64,000 nt of DNA from VAZQ01 sp963816745 (GCA_963816745.1 CAWFLQ010000013.1:992001-1056000); one strand, 5' to 3'; shown: positions 8,696-19,585, counted from the stretch's first letter. Numbers and translations: made by a program. The notes: generated by a model from the sequence alone, not told the origin.

Positions 8696-9949
8696 ATGCG
8701 AAGCACCATCGCTGCATCATTTTTGTTGGCGTCCCTGGTCGGCGCAGGGGCGGCTGTTGCCGCCGAATGCCCGCCGGGCGCGCTTGGGACCAGCCGCACC
8801 ATCGTGGTGGACCCGAGCGAGCACGCACGCCTCGGCGCCTTTCAATATGCCGAGTCGCTGCCGCTCCGTGACCGCGAGATCGTGCTGACCTTCGACGACG
8901 GTCCGTTGCCGCCCTACACCAACCGCATCCTCGACCAGCTCGCATCCGAATGCGTGAAGGCGACGTTCTTCATGGTCGGACGCATGGTGCGGGCCTATCC
9001 CTCGGTCGTGCATCGCATCTACAACGAGGGCCACACGATCGCGAACCACAGCCAGAGCCATCCCTTCACCTTCCACAGGATGACGGTGGATCAGGCATCC
9101 CACGAGATCGAGGGCGGTTTCGAATCGCTGCGGAGCGTGCTCGGCAATCCGAAAGCGGTCGCGCCATTCTTCCGCATCCCTGGCCTGCTGCGGCAGAATT
9201 CGGTCGAGCAGTATCTCGCCGCCCACAACTACATGACCTGGAGCGTGGACTTCGCCGCCGACGACTGGACCCGCATCAGCGGCCCCGAGGTGGCCAAGCG
9301 CGCCATCAGCCGGATGGAGGCCCGCGGCAGGGGCATTTTGCTGCTGCACGACATCCAGCCCGCCACCGCGCTCGCCTTCCCGGAGATTTTGCGGGAGCTC
9401 AAGGCCCGCGGCTTCAAGATCGTCCACGTGGTGCCGGCGACCGCCGACCGTCCCAAGACCGTGACCGAGCCGGAGCAGTGGGCGGTGCGCCGCTCGAACG
9501 AGCCGAAGATCTGGCCGCGCACCCTCGTCAGGGAGATGGACAACACCGAGCCGGTGCTCAGCGCGCCGAGCCCCGCGAGCTTCGGCATCGAGCGTTACGG
9601 ACCTGTGATCAAGGTGGCGATGGCGCAAACGTTCGAGCGGCAAATCGTGCGCGACGGCGCGCCCCTGGCGCCGGCCGCCACGTGGCCGCGCCCGGCGCTC
9701 TATTCGATACCGGTGCAATCCGAGCTGCTGCCTGTCCCGGCCGTGTACAATTTCAATTATTCCCGGCCGTTCCGGTTCGCGCCTGACAAGCCCAGGGTCG
9801 CGGCCAAGAAGCCGGCTGTGAGGCCGAAGGACCCTGCCTCGGGGCCAATAATCCTTTTCCCGCAGCCGCAGCCCGCCACCCGCCCGCGTGCGGTTGGTCA
9901 CCAATTGAGCGTGGTGCGGCCGCCAGCCGACCTGACCGTGCCGCCGTAG
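8696..9949 (+). CDS. secreted polysaccharide deacetylase with C-terminal extension (third of three)
   Basis: A 417-residue protein with a signal peptide (MRSTIAASFLLASLVGAGAA) and an intact NodB deacetylase domain: LTFDDGPLPP, NHSQSHPF, FFRIPGL, DFAADDW and ILLLHDIQ. Beyond the catalytic domain (about residue 265) it has an approximately 150-residue Pro/Ala/Arg-rich tail without a recognised domain, absent from its two upstream paralogues. ATG 8696 is chosen because it starts the signal peptide. It is separated from the second deacetylase by about 195 bases carrying a CtrA-type box, so it may have its own promoter. Confidence 0.9.
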   Translation: MRSTIAASFLLASLVGAGAAVAAECPPGALGTSRTIVVDPSEHARLGAFQYAESLPLRDREIVLTFDDGPLPPYTNRILDQLASECVKATFFMVGRMVRAYPSVVHRIYNEGHTIANHSQSHPFTFHRMTVDQASHEIEGGFESLRSVLGNPKAVAPFFRIPGLLRQNSVEQYLAAHNYMTWSVDFAADDWTRISGPEVAKRAISRMEARGRGILLLHDIQPATALAFPEILRELKARGFKIVHVVPATADRPKTVTEPEQWAVRRSNEPKIWPRTLVREMDNTEPVLSAPSPASFGIERYGPVIKVAMAQTFERQIVRDGAPLAPAATWPRPALYSIPVQSELLPVPAVYNFNYSRPFRFAPDKPRVAAKKPAVRPKDPASGPIILFPQPQPATRPRAVGHQLSVVRPPADLTVPP

Positions 9950-10091
9950 ACACGCTAGGCTCCTTCGATTTTGCGCATGTCCTTGTTGGAAAGCCGGTTC
10001 GGGGCAAGCTTTTTCCTGGGCATGCGCTGACCGCGCGCCCGGCGTCAGCCCTGTCAGATCAAATCATGACACAGGCCGAAATGGCCTGGAG

Positions 10092-10176
10092 TGGTGCGGT
10101 CGAGAGGACTCGAACCTCCACGGGTTGCCCCGCTAGCACCTCAAGCTAGTGCGTCTACCAATTCCGCCACGACCGC
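10092..10176 (-). tRNA. tRNA-Leu (anticodon GAG)
   Basis: On the minus strand the 5' acceptor GCGGTCG pairs with CGACCGC at the 3' end, followed by discriminator A and an encoded CCA. The anticodon stem CTAGC/GCTAG encloses the loop TTGAGGT, giving anticodon GAG (reads CUC/CUU). A short variable arm and the T-loop GGTTCGAGTCC are present. Length is 85 bases with CCA. Confidence 0.95.
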
Positions 10177-10280
10177 AGGTGGGAAACGAACGCGGGCCGT
10201 GGGGCCGCGCGTCAAGCGACGGCGCTCGATGTAACAAATCAACCCCAGGCGAACAAGGGCCGGTTCTTCATTCCCCGTCT

Positions 10281-10523
10281 TCACCGCATATCTGCAAGCC
10301 GCGGCGTAAGCTCCTTGACTTCCACCGCAATGCGGTTTCCGCTGACGACCACGGTGCCCTTGGCCACGGGGAAGTTGTTGGCGAGGATCGCGACCTCATC
10401 GTCCTCGGACGCGTCGAGCTCGATGATGGCGCCGCGGCCCAGCCGCAGCACCTGGTGAATAGGCATGATGGTGGTGCCGAGCACCACTTGGATGTCGAGG
10501 GAAACCTTGTCGAGCGTCGGCAC
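10281..10523 (-). CDS. fliN: flagellar motor switch protein FliN
   Basis: A compact FliN/SpoA domain of about 80 residues: VSLDIQVVLGTTIMPIHQVLRLGRGAIIEL, then the conserved VxxxxxPVAKGxVVV turn and a closing IAVEVKE strand. FliN forms the C-ring of the flagellar motor with FliM and FliG. GTG 10523 is preferred: it has AAAGGAA nine bases before it and leaves about 60 bases to the divergent lipB. A longer frame from GTG 10571 would add an unusual CPIC stretch. No other flagellar gene is nearby, so it is an isolated fliN-like gene. Confidence 0.75.
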   Translation of the reverse strand: MPTLDKVSLDIQVVLGTTIMPIHQVLRLGRGAIIELDASEDDEVAILANNFPVAKGTVVVSGNRIAVEVKELTPRLADMR

Positions 10524-10585
10524 TTCGGGCGTTCCTTTGAGCAGGCAGATGGGACACGTCCAAGTCACCACGGTATGGTTACGAG

Positions 10586-11329
10586 GTGGTTAACACGCGC
10601 AACGATTTGACGTTCGGGCTCGACAGCAGGCCGGCCGCGATCCCGGTCGAGTGGCAATTCGACAAGGGTCTGGTGGCCTACGAGACCGCGCTCGAGGTCA
10701 TGGAGGCGCGCGCCGCGGCCATCGCCGACCGCAGGGCGCTCGAGCTGGTCTGGCTGCTCGAGCATCCGCCGCTCTACACCGCCGGCACCAGCGCCAAGCC
10801 CGACGAGCTGATCGACGCCCGTTTTCCCGTGTATTCGACCGGCCGCGGCGGCCAGTTCACCTATCACGGGCCGGGCCAGCGGGTGGCCTATGTGATGCTC
10901 GATCTCAAGCGCCGCGGCGGCGACGTGCGCCGATTCGTCGCCACACTGGAGGAATGGCTCATTCGCACGCTCGCCGCCTTCGACGTCGCCGGCGAGCGGC
11001 GCGAGGACCGCATCGGCGTCTGGGTGCGCCGGCCGGAGCAAGGCACCCAGCGCGAGGACAAGATCGCGGCGATCGGAGTCCGCATCAAGCGCTGGATCAC
11101 GCTGCACGGCATCGCGCTCAACGTCGCCTGCGATCTTTCGCACTACGCCGGAATCGTCCCGTGCGGAGTCGCCGAGCCGCGCTACGGCGTCACCAGCCTG
11201 GCCGATCTCGGCCGGGCGGTGACGCTCGCCGAGATCGACGGCGTGTTGCGGCGTGAATTCGAGCCGCTGTTCGGATCCGTAACACGGCCGCACGCACCTG
11301 CCGAGCTCGACGCGCTCACGCCGTATTGA
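10586..11329 (+). CDS. lipB: octanoyl-[acyl-carrier-protein]:protein octanoyltransferase LipB
   Basis: LipB moves octanoyl from acyl carrier protein to lipoyl domains of 2-oxoacid dehydrogenases, the first step of lipoate synthesis. Family landmarks: LVWLLEHPPLYTAGTSA, the substrate-pocket motif STGRGGQFTYHGPGQ, KIAAIGVRIKRWITLHG with the conserved Lys, and IVPCGV with the catalytic Cys. Length is 247 residues, usual for alphaproteobacteria. The GTG start at 10586 is the only reasonable one. It is divergent from fliN. Confidence 0.95.
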   Translation: MVNTRNDLTFGLDSRPAAIPVEWQFDKGLVAYETALEVMEARAAAIADRRALELVWLLEHPPLYTAGTSAKPDELIDARFPVYSTGRGGQFTYHGPGQRVAYVMLDLKRRGGDVRRFVATLEEWLIRTLAAFDVAGERREDRIGVWVRRPEQGTQREDKIAAIGVRIKRWITLHGIALNVACDLSHYAGIVPCGVAEPRYGVTSLADLGRAVTLAEIDGVLRREFEPLFGSVTRPHAPAELDALTPY

Positions 11330-11332
11330 AAT

Positions 11333-11635
11333 TCACATCGTCGGCAATACCGCGAAGCGCTCGCCCGGTCGACGCAACGAGAGTTCCGCGGGCGAGCCTT
11401 CGCGTTCATCCACCGCGTGGACACGCGCGCCCGGCGGTCCGTGGCGGCAAGCCTCGATCATCTGCGCGACCGCCTCGGGCGAACCCGCGAACACCGCCTC
11501 GACGGCGCCGTCGCGCCGGTTGCGCACCCAGCCTTCGAGGCCGCGACCGAGCGCCGCATACTCCGTGAAGGCGCGATAGCCCACGCCCTGCACGCGGCCG
11601 CGGATGACGACATGGCGGATCGTTTGCGTGCTCAT
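11333..11635 (-). CDS. acyP: acylphosphatase
   Basis: A 100-residue enzyme that hydrolyses acyl phosphates. The signature VIRGRVQGVGYRAF carries the catalytic Arg (phosphate loop), and GWVRNRRDGAVEAVFAG carries the conserved Asn. The ATG overlaps the stop of the upstream cyclotransferase gene (ATGA at 11632-11635), so the two are translationally coupled. The stop lies a few bases from the convergent lipB stop. Confidence 0.93.
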   Translation of the reverse strand: MSTQTIRHVVIRGRVQGVGYRAFTEYAALGRGLEGWVRNRRDGAVEAVFAGSPEAVAQMIEACRHGPPGARVHAVDEREGSPAELSLRRPGERFAVLPTM

Positions 11636-12096
11636 CCGACCTCTCCGGTGTCCCGCGCGCGCGCGCCGCACCATCCCGATGGTGACCAGCGTCGAAGCGA
11701 CCGAATGTAGCGCTCGGGCAAATCCCAGTCGCGCGCCGCTTCCACGACCAGGTGGATGTATCCCGGCCGCGGCGTTCCTTCCCCGTGCTGCCTGGCGATA
11801 TAGACCAGCGCAGTCACGTGGCGCTCGCGATGGCGGACTGTCAGTTGCCGGCGCAGGTAGAGGCCGGAACCGACGCTTTCGTACGCGTTGATCGCGGCGA
11901 GATCGCGCGCCGAGAGCCGCCACAGCACGCCATGCACGCGGCCACCTTGGCGCGGCGCGATCGAGCCGAACCCTTCTGGATTGATGATGAAGCTCCAACC
12001 GACGAGCGTCGCGGTGCCGAGCGCCGGCGCGCCGGCGCAACGTGCGTTCATGAGCCGGCGGCTCATGTTCGACCCATAGGCGAAATGCAGCGTCAC
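11632..12096 (-). CDS. gamma-glutamylcyclotransferase-like (AIG2/ChaC) protein
   Basis: A 154-residue protein starting MTLHFAYGSNMS, the YGSN substrate-binding loop of the gamma-glutamylcyclotransferase fold. It continues with GVLWRLSARDLAAINAYE, which carries the conserved E/D general base region. Such enzymes release 5-oxoproline from gamma-glutamyl amino acids or from glutathione-type peptides. The exact substrate is not determined. It is coupled to the acylphosphatase gene by a four-base overlap. Confidence 0.88.
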   Translation of the reverse strand: MTLHFAYGSNMSRRLMNARCAGAPALGTATLVGWSFIINPEGFGSIAPRQGGRVHGVLWRLSARDLAAINAYESVGSGLYLRRQLTVRHRERHVTALVYIARQHGEGTPRPGYIHLVVEAARDWDLPERYIRSLRRWSPSGWCGARARDTGEVG

Positions 12097-12281
12097 GTGG
12101 TTCGACCTTCAGAGAAACGTGCGGCATTCGACCATACGTATTTGTCCTAGTCCTGCTGTTCACGCCGATTTAATGCGAAAAATGAGAGATCGTGTAAGGG
12201 GCCAACGAGACGAAAAATGTGCGTCGAGAGGATTTTCCGCGAGACAGCTCGGCGCGGGACATCGTGTTGGGAGGTCTCATC

Positions 12282-12494
12282 ATGCCCAAGGTCGGCAAAC
12301 CGCGGCTGACGAGCACGGTCATCTGCCACTATTGCTCACATCGCGTGGCACTCGCGACTACGGAGCGGCTGCCGGATGAATTCACCGTCCGCTGCCGCAA
12401 TTGCGGTCGCCGAGACTTCTACCTGACGAAGGAAATCAGAAGCACCGAAAGTGAGCAGACAATTCGAAGCGAGCAGTCAAAAAGGGCATCCTGA
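12282..12494 (+). CDS. small zinc-ribbon protein
   Basis: A 70-residue protein with two CxxC pairs (ICHYCSHR near residue 15 and CRNCGRR near residue 40) spaced as in a zinc ribbon. The fold resembles small Com-like or rubredoxin-type zinc ribbons. A good Shine-Dalgarno GGGAGG lies just before ATG 12282. No functional assignment can be made. The stop is close to the convergent pccA stop. Confidence 0.7.
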   Translation: MPKVGKPRLTSTVICHYCSHRVALATTERLPDEFTVRCRNCGRRDFYLTKEIRSTESEQTIRSEQSKRAS

Positions 12495-12509
12495 CCTCCG
12501 CTTCTGAAA

Positions 12510-14514
<2,005 letters not shown>

Positions 14515-14593
14515 GCCGCGATTGGACCCCGCGAGGCCGGCCCTCTAGGCTTTGCGGCGTCAGCGGAAAAAAGTCAATCTGGCGGGAGGCCGG

Positions 14594-14809
14594 CTACATG
14601 AAATAGCGAGGCCGGCGGCGGGCGCCGCGGGCGTGATTGGCGATCCAAGCCAGGACGAAGGCATCGACATCGGGCGACTTGCGCACGATCGCCCATTGCG
14701 CCGCGCGCGAAAGACCTCCGGCCAGATGCGCGACGATCGGCGATCGTTTGATCGCCGCAAGCAACGCATGGAGACCGGTACTGGCCGATCGCTCGGACCT
14801 CGAGGTCAT
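14594..14809 (-). CDS. small hypothetical protein
   Basis: A 71-residue frame with a strong Shine-Dalgarno (AGGAG, seven bases before ATG 14809). The sequence begins MTSRSERSASTGLHALLAAI, contains a central amphipathic stretch (SPIVAHLAGGLSRAAQWAIV) and has an Arg-rich C-terminus. It lies downstream of its own about 350-base leader and upstream of pccA on the same strand. I do not recognise the family. Confidence 0.5.
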   Translation of the reverse strand: MTSRSERSASTGLHALLAAIKRSPIVAHLAGGLSRAAQWAIVRKSPDVDAFVLAWIANHARGARRRPRYFM

Positions 14810-15162
14810 CGACGCTCTCCTGTCCCTTGTCGGGACCTTGTAACCACGGCGCGCTGGCTGACTCGGCAGCAACTTTGCCGAAAATTTTTGCGCGACAAAG
14901 ATTTTTACGACAACACCGCCAGGACGTAGGGGTTCCCTTCGGGGGATACCCCTTTCGCGCCCGTGGACTTAGTCGCGCCAGGCGCCATCTTGGTTCGAAA
15001 TCTATTTCTAGTTCGTAAGCAAGTTGCGCTCACGGCGCCGGTATGGCGAACTTGCGGCGTCGCGCCGAAAACCCGCCATCACCAGTAATTGTGCCCCGCC
15101 TCGGCGCGCCCTACATAATCTGTTACCGGGCAATCGGTGAAGCACGATCGGAAATTTTTTTC
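14810..15162. other. intergenic region with a GC-rich TTCG hairpin
   Basis: About 350 bases between the divergent small hypothetical gene and the dioxygenase-like gene. It is relatively AT-rich (several A/T tracts near 14880-14910 and 15140-15160). At about 14937-14953 there is a stem-loop, AGGGGTTCCC-TTCG-GGGGATACCCCT, that could be a terminator or leader structure. No gene was identified. Confidence 0.45.
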
Positions 15163-16095
15163 ATGACCAGCAGCGCCGGCATCCATCACGTCACCGCGAT
15201 CTGCAGCGACGCCAAGAAGAACGTGGCCTTCTACGCCCGCGGCCTGGGCCTGCGGCTGGTCAAGAAGACGGTCAATTTCGACGATCCCGGCACGTGGCAC
15301 CTCTACTATGGCGACGAGACCGGCCGGCCCGGCACGGCGCTGACCTTTTTCGCGTGGGACCAATCGTCCCCCGGCCGCAACGGCAATGGCATGGCGACCG
15401 AAACCACGTTCGTCATTCCCGAGGGCTCGCTCGGCTATTGGACGCATCGGTTGGTTGAGCAGGACATCGACCACGATGCGCTGGAAAAGCGGTTCGGCGA
15501 GAGCGTGCTGCCGCTACGCAACTCCGATGGCATGCGGCTCGCCCTCGTCGCCGTCAAAGGCGCTGAGCAACTCCCCGGCTGGTCGAGCGGCGACGTCCCT
15601 GCCGAGCACGCGATCCGCGGCTTCCATGGTGTGACGCTCATGGTTGACGCCGGCGAGCGGACCGCGCAGGTGCTCACCGGAGCCTTCGGCTTCAGGCCGG
15701 ACCGGCGCGAAGGCAACCTCGCCCGCTTCCGCGCCGATGGCGGCCCACTCGGTCAGGTCGTCGACGTGCGCACGGCGGAAGGATTTCTTGCCGGCCGCCA
15801 GGGTGCCGGCTCCGTCCACCATGTCGCCTTCCGTGCCGCCGACGATGCCGCGCAGGCGCAGATGGCGGCCACCCTCGCGGCGGAGGGGCTGCACCCGACC
15901 GACCAGCGCGACCGCTGCTATTTCCGCTCGGTCTATTTCAAGGAGCCCGGCGGCGTGCTGTTCGAGATCGCGACCGACAATCCCGGCTTCACGCTGGACG
16001 AGCCGAAGGAGACGCTGGGTAGCGCGATCAAGCTTCCGCCCTGGTACGAATCCCGGCGCGCGGAAATCGTGGCGGCACTGCCGCCGCTCGCTTGA
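15163..16095 (+). CDS. VOC-family ring-cleaving dioxygenase-like protein
   Basis: A 310-residue protein of two tandem vicinal-oxygen-chelate (glyoxalase/bleomycin) modules. Module one opens GIHHVTAICSDAKKNVAFYARGLGLRLVKKTVNFDD, with the metal-ligand His. Module two contains FHGVTL, VHHVAF and a late FKEPGGVLFEIATD, giving the second His and the Glu ligand. This arrangement matches the PcpA/MhqO/LinE-like subgroup (hydroquinone dioxygenase-like). The true substrate cannot be told. ATG 15163 precedes the first strand. Confidence 0.88.
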   Translation: MTSSAGIHHVTAICSDAKKNVAFYARGLGLRLVKKTVNFDDPGTWHLYYGDETGRPGTALTFFAWDQSSPGRNGNGMATETTFVIPEGSLGYWTHRLVEQDIDHDALEKRFGESVLPLRNSDGMRLALVAVKGAEQLPGWSSGDVPAEHAIRGFHGVTLMVDAGERTAQVLTGAFGFRPDRREGNLARFRADGGPLGQVVDVRTAEGFLAGRQGAGSVHHVAFRAADDAAQAQMAATLAAEGLHPTDQRDRCYFRSVYFKEPGGVLFEIATDNPGFTLDEPKETLGSAIKLPPWYESRRAEIVAALPPLA

Positions 16096-16316
16096 GCCAT
16101 CGGTGCGACAAGCCGCCACGTCATAGCTTTGGAGCGCGCCGCAAAATTCTTCTCCAGCCCGCACGCCGAGCCGTTCGTTCCTTCTATGCCGGCAAGTCTT
16201 GATGGAATATGTCGTCATAGCAATCCGCTATCGTCGCCGACACTGGTTGTCATCAATGCCAGCCACTATATTGGCGGCATTCACAACCAATGGCTCCCAC
16301 GCGACGGAGGTGAGTG

Positions 16317-16979
16317 ATGGCTCTCTCGATCAACGATACTGCCCCGGATTTCGAAGCGGAAACGACCGAGGGCAAGATTCGATTCCACGACTGGATCGGC
16401 GACAAGTGGGCGGTGCTGTTCTCGCACCCCAAGGACTTCACGCCGGTCTGCACCACCGAGCTCGGCTACATGGCCAAGATCAAGCCGGAATTCGACAAGC
16501 GCGGCGTCAAGATCATCGGCCTGTCGGTCGATCCGATCGACAAGCATGCCGGCTGGGCGAACGACATCAAGGAGACGCAGGGCTTCGCGCCGAACTATCC
16601 GATGATCGGCGACATCGATTTCAACGTGTCCAAGCTCTACGGCATGCTGCCCGCCGCGGTGTCCGGCGACCCGGCGAAGCGCACCGCCGCCGACAATCAG
16701 ACCGTGCGCAACGTCTTCGTCATCGGCCCGGACAAGAAGGTCAAGCTGATCCTGGTCTATCCGATGACCACCGGCCGCAACTTCGACGAGGTGCTGCGCG
16801 TGATCAACTCGCTGCAGCTCACCGCCAAGCACAAGGTGGCGACGCCGGTGAACTGGAAGCACGGCGAGGACGTGATCATCGCCGGCTCGGTCACCGACGA
16901 CGATGCCAAGAAGCAGTATCCGCAGGGCTGGAAGTCGCCGAAGCCCTACATCCGCATCGTGCCGCAGCCGAAGGCGTGA
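16317..16979 (+). CDS. 1-Cys peroxiredoxin (Prx6 type)
   Basis: A 220-residue thiol peroxidase. The peroxidatic cysteine sits in DFTPVCTTELG (about residue 45), preceded by LFSHPKDF. The C-terminal dimerisation arm (VTPVNWKHGEDVIIAGSVTDDDAKK...KPYIRIVPQP) is that of the Prx6/1-Cys subgroup, as is the 220-residue length. It reduces hydrogen or alkyl peroxides in the cytoplasm. ATG 16317 has GGAGG seven bases upstream; an overlapping GTG two codons earlier in sequence is less likely. Confidence 0.94.
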   Translation: MALSINDTAPDFEAETTEGKIRFHDWIGDKWAVLFSHPKDFTPVCTTELGYMAKIKPEFDKRGVKIIGLSVDPIDKHAGWANDIKETQGFAPNYPMIGDIDFNVSKLYGMLPAAVSGDPAKRTAADNQTVRNVFVIGPDKKVKLILVYPMTTGRNFDEVLRVINSLQLTAKHKVATPVNWKHGEDVIIAGSVTDDDAKKQYPQGWKSPKPYIRIVPQPKA

Positions 16980-17050
16980 AGGTCTTCGAGCTGATTTGTT
17001 GAGGGGCGCGGTGGAAGCCGTGTCCCTCGTCGCCAACGCCGAGTTGTTCC

Positions 17051-18244
17051 TCAGGCCGACGCAACCCTTGTGCTTTCGAGTCGGACTGCAATTTCGGCCA
17101 CATGCTCGATGCGATTACGGCCTTTCGCCTTGGCACGGTAGAGCGCCCGGTCGGCCTCCATGATCAGCGACGCTAGATCCTGATCCTGATCCGCGCTTGT
17201 CGCCACGCCGATGCTGACGGTGGCCGACAATGTGTCGCCGCCGATCTTGAGCGAAGCAGCTTCGAAGTTGCGCCGAATTCGCTCGGCGACGTCGAGCCCG
17301 CCTTCGAGCGGTGAGCCCGGAAGCAGGCAAGCAAATTCCTCTCCCCCAAGCCGGCCGAACAAATCGCCGGGCCGTATCGCCGCCGCGGCGACAGCGCAGA
17401 AGGCGATCAGAACCTGGTCTCCGGCGTGATGGCCGCAGGTGTCATTGATGGTCTTGAACTTGTCGAGATCCATCAACAGCAGAACCGCGGGGCGCCGCTC
17501 GAACCGGCTTCGGCGCAGCAGCTTCTCACCGCGATCCAGGAAGGCACGGCGGTTGTTGACACCGGTGAGCGGGTCGATCAGCGACGCGTGCTGGTGCCAG
17601 AGGACGATCCGTTCCCTGGTCAGACCTCCGAACAGATAGGCAATGGCGATCGAAAAAAATACCGTCTCGAAAATGACGAAGGTCCACCAGTCGATGTGGA
17701 TTTCATGGGAGCTCATAGCGAGCGGAACCGAGCCGGCCAGCGGGATTCGGATGAGAAACACCGCGGCGTGGACGAGCAGAAGGACGATCAGCGGCCAGCG
17801 CGACATCAGCCCTTCGCCGCGGCCCCGCCAGAGCTCCCAGGCGCTCAGGCCCGAATATGCGATCACAATCGCGGCCATCAATGAGGTGCGAGCGATCGGC
17901 GCTGCGTAAAATGCCTCGACTTGACAGGCGAGAAGCCAGACGATCGCCCCCGCCAACATAAGAGGGATGGATATCGGATGGCCCTCGAAACTGCGCACCC
18001 CGCTCCACATGGTGCCGTAGGCAGCGGCGACAACCGCGTTGGCGATCGCAATCGACCAGAAATCCGAAATCTCGTGGCGCGCGAAAACCAACGCCACGCC
18101 GAGCGACCCCATGATGAAGGCGGCTCCCCACAAGGCCAGGGCCTGCACGTTGCGGTTCTGCAACCAGGAGAGCAGCAGCATCAGTCCGGCGACCGCCGAG
18201 ACGAACACGGTGATGATGAAGAGCGTAGGAAGATCAAGCGCCAC
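17051..18244 (-). CDS. membrane diguanylate cyclase (GGEEF)
   Basis: A protein of about 397 residues with six or seven predicted membrane helices (LFIITVFVSAVAGLMLLLSW first) followed by a cytoplasmic GGDEF domain. The active-site motif is GGEEF. An RxxD inhibitory site (RPGD) lies exactly five residues before it, so c-di-GMP product inhibition is expected. GTG 18244 is chosen because AGAGG precedes it and the first helix starts shortly after. The sensory input is probably within the membrane region. Confidence 0.9.
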   Translation of the reverse strand: MALDLPTLFIITVFVSAVAGLMLLLSWLQNRNVQALALWGAAFIMGSLGVALVFARHEISDFWSIAIANAVVAAAYGTMWSGVRSFEGHPISIPLMLAGAIVWLLACQVEAFYAAPIARTSLMAAIVIAYSGLSAWELWRGRGEGLMSRWPLIVLLLVHAAVFLIRIPLAGSVPLAMSSHEIHIDWWTFVIFETVFFSIAIAYLFGGLTRERIVLWHQHASLIDPLTGVNNRRAFLDRGEKLLRRSRFERRPAVLLLMDLDKFKTINDTCGHHAGDQVLIAFCAVAAAAIRPGDLFGRLGGEEFACLLPGSPLEGGLDVAERIRRNFEAASLKIGGDTLSATVSIGVATSADQDQDLASLIMEADRALYRAKAKGRNRIEHVAEIAVRLESTRVASA

Positions 18245-18616
18245 GGAAGCCTCTGGTCCATGCGTTTCCCGGCCAACATGAACCTCGCCGGGCGCCCCAA
18301 GTCCTGCCTGAAGTCTTACTGCCTGCGTCCTATCGGGGCCGTTGCGGTGTCCCCTAAGAATTGACCCAATCTGCCGACGCCCTGGGCGTGAGCCCGGCCG
18401 TTGCATCCGTGCAAAGAATTTGGTGGAGACGGCCCGCGACGCCGCATCGAAGCCAACAATTGGGGCTGCGCGGCCCAATTACGGCAACAAAGTGGCAATC
18501 TCACATCGTTAACGAAATCAAAATAAAGCACGGCCAAATTTTCGCCGAATGCTCGTGTGATTCCCGGCATGGGCGTGCTTTGGTATCTGAGTCTCTCTTG
18601 GGGGGTTTCGGGGGCA
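18245..18616. other. divergent promoter region, no gene seen
   Basis: About 370 bases between two divergent genes. The right part (18490-18545) is AT-rich for this genome (GTTAACGAAATCAAAATAAAG) and could hold the promoter of the secreted ClpP-like gene. No repeat or RNA gene was recognised. Confidence 0.4.
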
Positions 18617-19066
18617 ATGCGTCGTCTTGCGTTCGCGCTGTTGGTTCCGGCTGCGCTGTGGAGTTCCTCCGCGGCCGCCGACTACCGCATCACCCGCGAT
18701 CATGGCGGGCTGGTCGATCAGTACAAGGCCAAATATGCCTCGATCCGCGACCGCGGCGAGCGCGTCATCATCGACGGCATCTGCAACTCCGCCTGTACCC
18801 TGGTGCTCGGCATCGTGCCCCTGAACCGGGTGTGCGTGACGCCGCGGGCGAGCCTCGGATTCCACATGGCCTACTACGACAAGGCCACCACCTTCGGCAT
18901 CAAGGTGACGAGCTACGCCGGCACCGCCGATCTGATGTCCTACTATCCGGTGACGGTGAAGGACTGGATCGCGCGCAACGGCGGGCTGACAACCGACATG
19001 AAAAAGGTCAAGAACGGCCCTGACCTGTGGGCCATCATCGATCCCTGCCCGGACGAATTTTTTTGA
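18617..19066 (+). CDS. secreted ClpP/crotonase-like hypothetical protein
   Basis: A 149-residue protein with a signal peptide (MRRLAFALLVPAALWSSSAAA). The mature part has VIIDGICNSACTLVLG followed by ASLGFHMAYYD. The GxCxSAC arrangement followed by a G-F-H segment is like the oxyanion/nucleophile region of ClpP/SppA-type folds, with Ser as possible nucleophile and His downstream. I infer a periplasmic ClpP-like fold; no proteolytic activity is shown. It is convergent with the MOSC gene. Confidence 0.65.
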   Translation: MRRLAFALLVPAALWSSSAAADYRITRDHGGLVDQYKAKYASIRDRGERVIIDGICNSACTLVLGIVPLNRVCVTPRASLGFHMAYYDKATTFGIKVTSYAGTADLMSYYPVTVKDWIARNGGLTTDMKKVKNGPDLWAIIDPCPDEFF

Positions 19067-19081
19067 TTTCCGGTTTCAGTA

Positions 19082-19567
19082 TCAGTCGAGCGGCAGGATC
19101 GGATCGCCCCTGCGGATCACGCCACCCACTTCGATCGCGCAATTGAGGCCGGAGCGATTGTAGAGCGGCAGATAGACCGGCGCTTCGACGAGCCGCTCCA
19201 GATACTTGCACGGAAAATTCAATCGCCCGCCGCGCAACACCACGCTTCCGACCTTGAAGCGCTTCCCGACCAGATGGTTCAGATACACGCCCCGGACCGT
19301 GAGATTGCGGCGGTGGTCACTCGCTTTCAGCAGGATCGGGCCCGCCTGCACCGGTGGATCGTTGCGCGCGAGCGCTTCCAGGGCCTCGATCTCGATCAGC
19401 GTCACCTCGCGGACATCCGGCTTCTTCGAGTAGGTCCCGGTGCCGAGATAGTAGCGGTCGCCTTCGATTCCCTTGCCGGCGACGAGGATTGCCTCCGGCA
19501 ACTCCTCCATCGCCATGGACGCCGCCGGCGTAATGTGGATGTGCAGCAATTGGCCTGACCAGCTCAT
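19082..19567 (-). CDS. MOSC domain protein
   Basis: A 161-residue stand-alone MOSC domain: GKGIEGDRYYLGTGTYS near the N-terminus, then EVTLIEIEALEAL, RRNLTVRGVYLNHLVGKRF and GRLNFPCKYLE with the conserved Cys in the metal/sulfur-site position. MOSC domains handle sulfur or molybdopterin-linked chemistry. Stand-alone forms often reduce N-hydroxylated compounds or act in molybdenum cofactor sulfuration. The partner is unknown. It starts 19 bases after the upstream HtrA-like stop, so the two may be co-transcribed. Confidence 0.85.
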   Translation of the reverse strand: MSWSGQLLHIHITPAASMAMEELPEAILVAGKGIEGDRYYLGTGTYSKKPDVREVTLIEIEALEALARNDPPVQAGPILLKASDHRRNLTVRGVYLNHLVGKRFKVGSVVLRGGRLNFPCKYLERLVEAPVYLPLYNRSGLNCAIEVGGVIRRGDPILPLD

Positions 19568-19585
19568 GCGTCGGTGCCGGGCTCG

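Noticed and set aside
9955..10023. A 22-codon minus-strand frame, MPRKKLAPNRLSNKDMRKIEGA
   Set aside because: Short and without a clear ribosome-binding site; protein-like but unsupported, so not listed as a gene.
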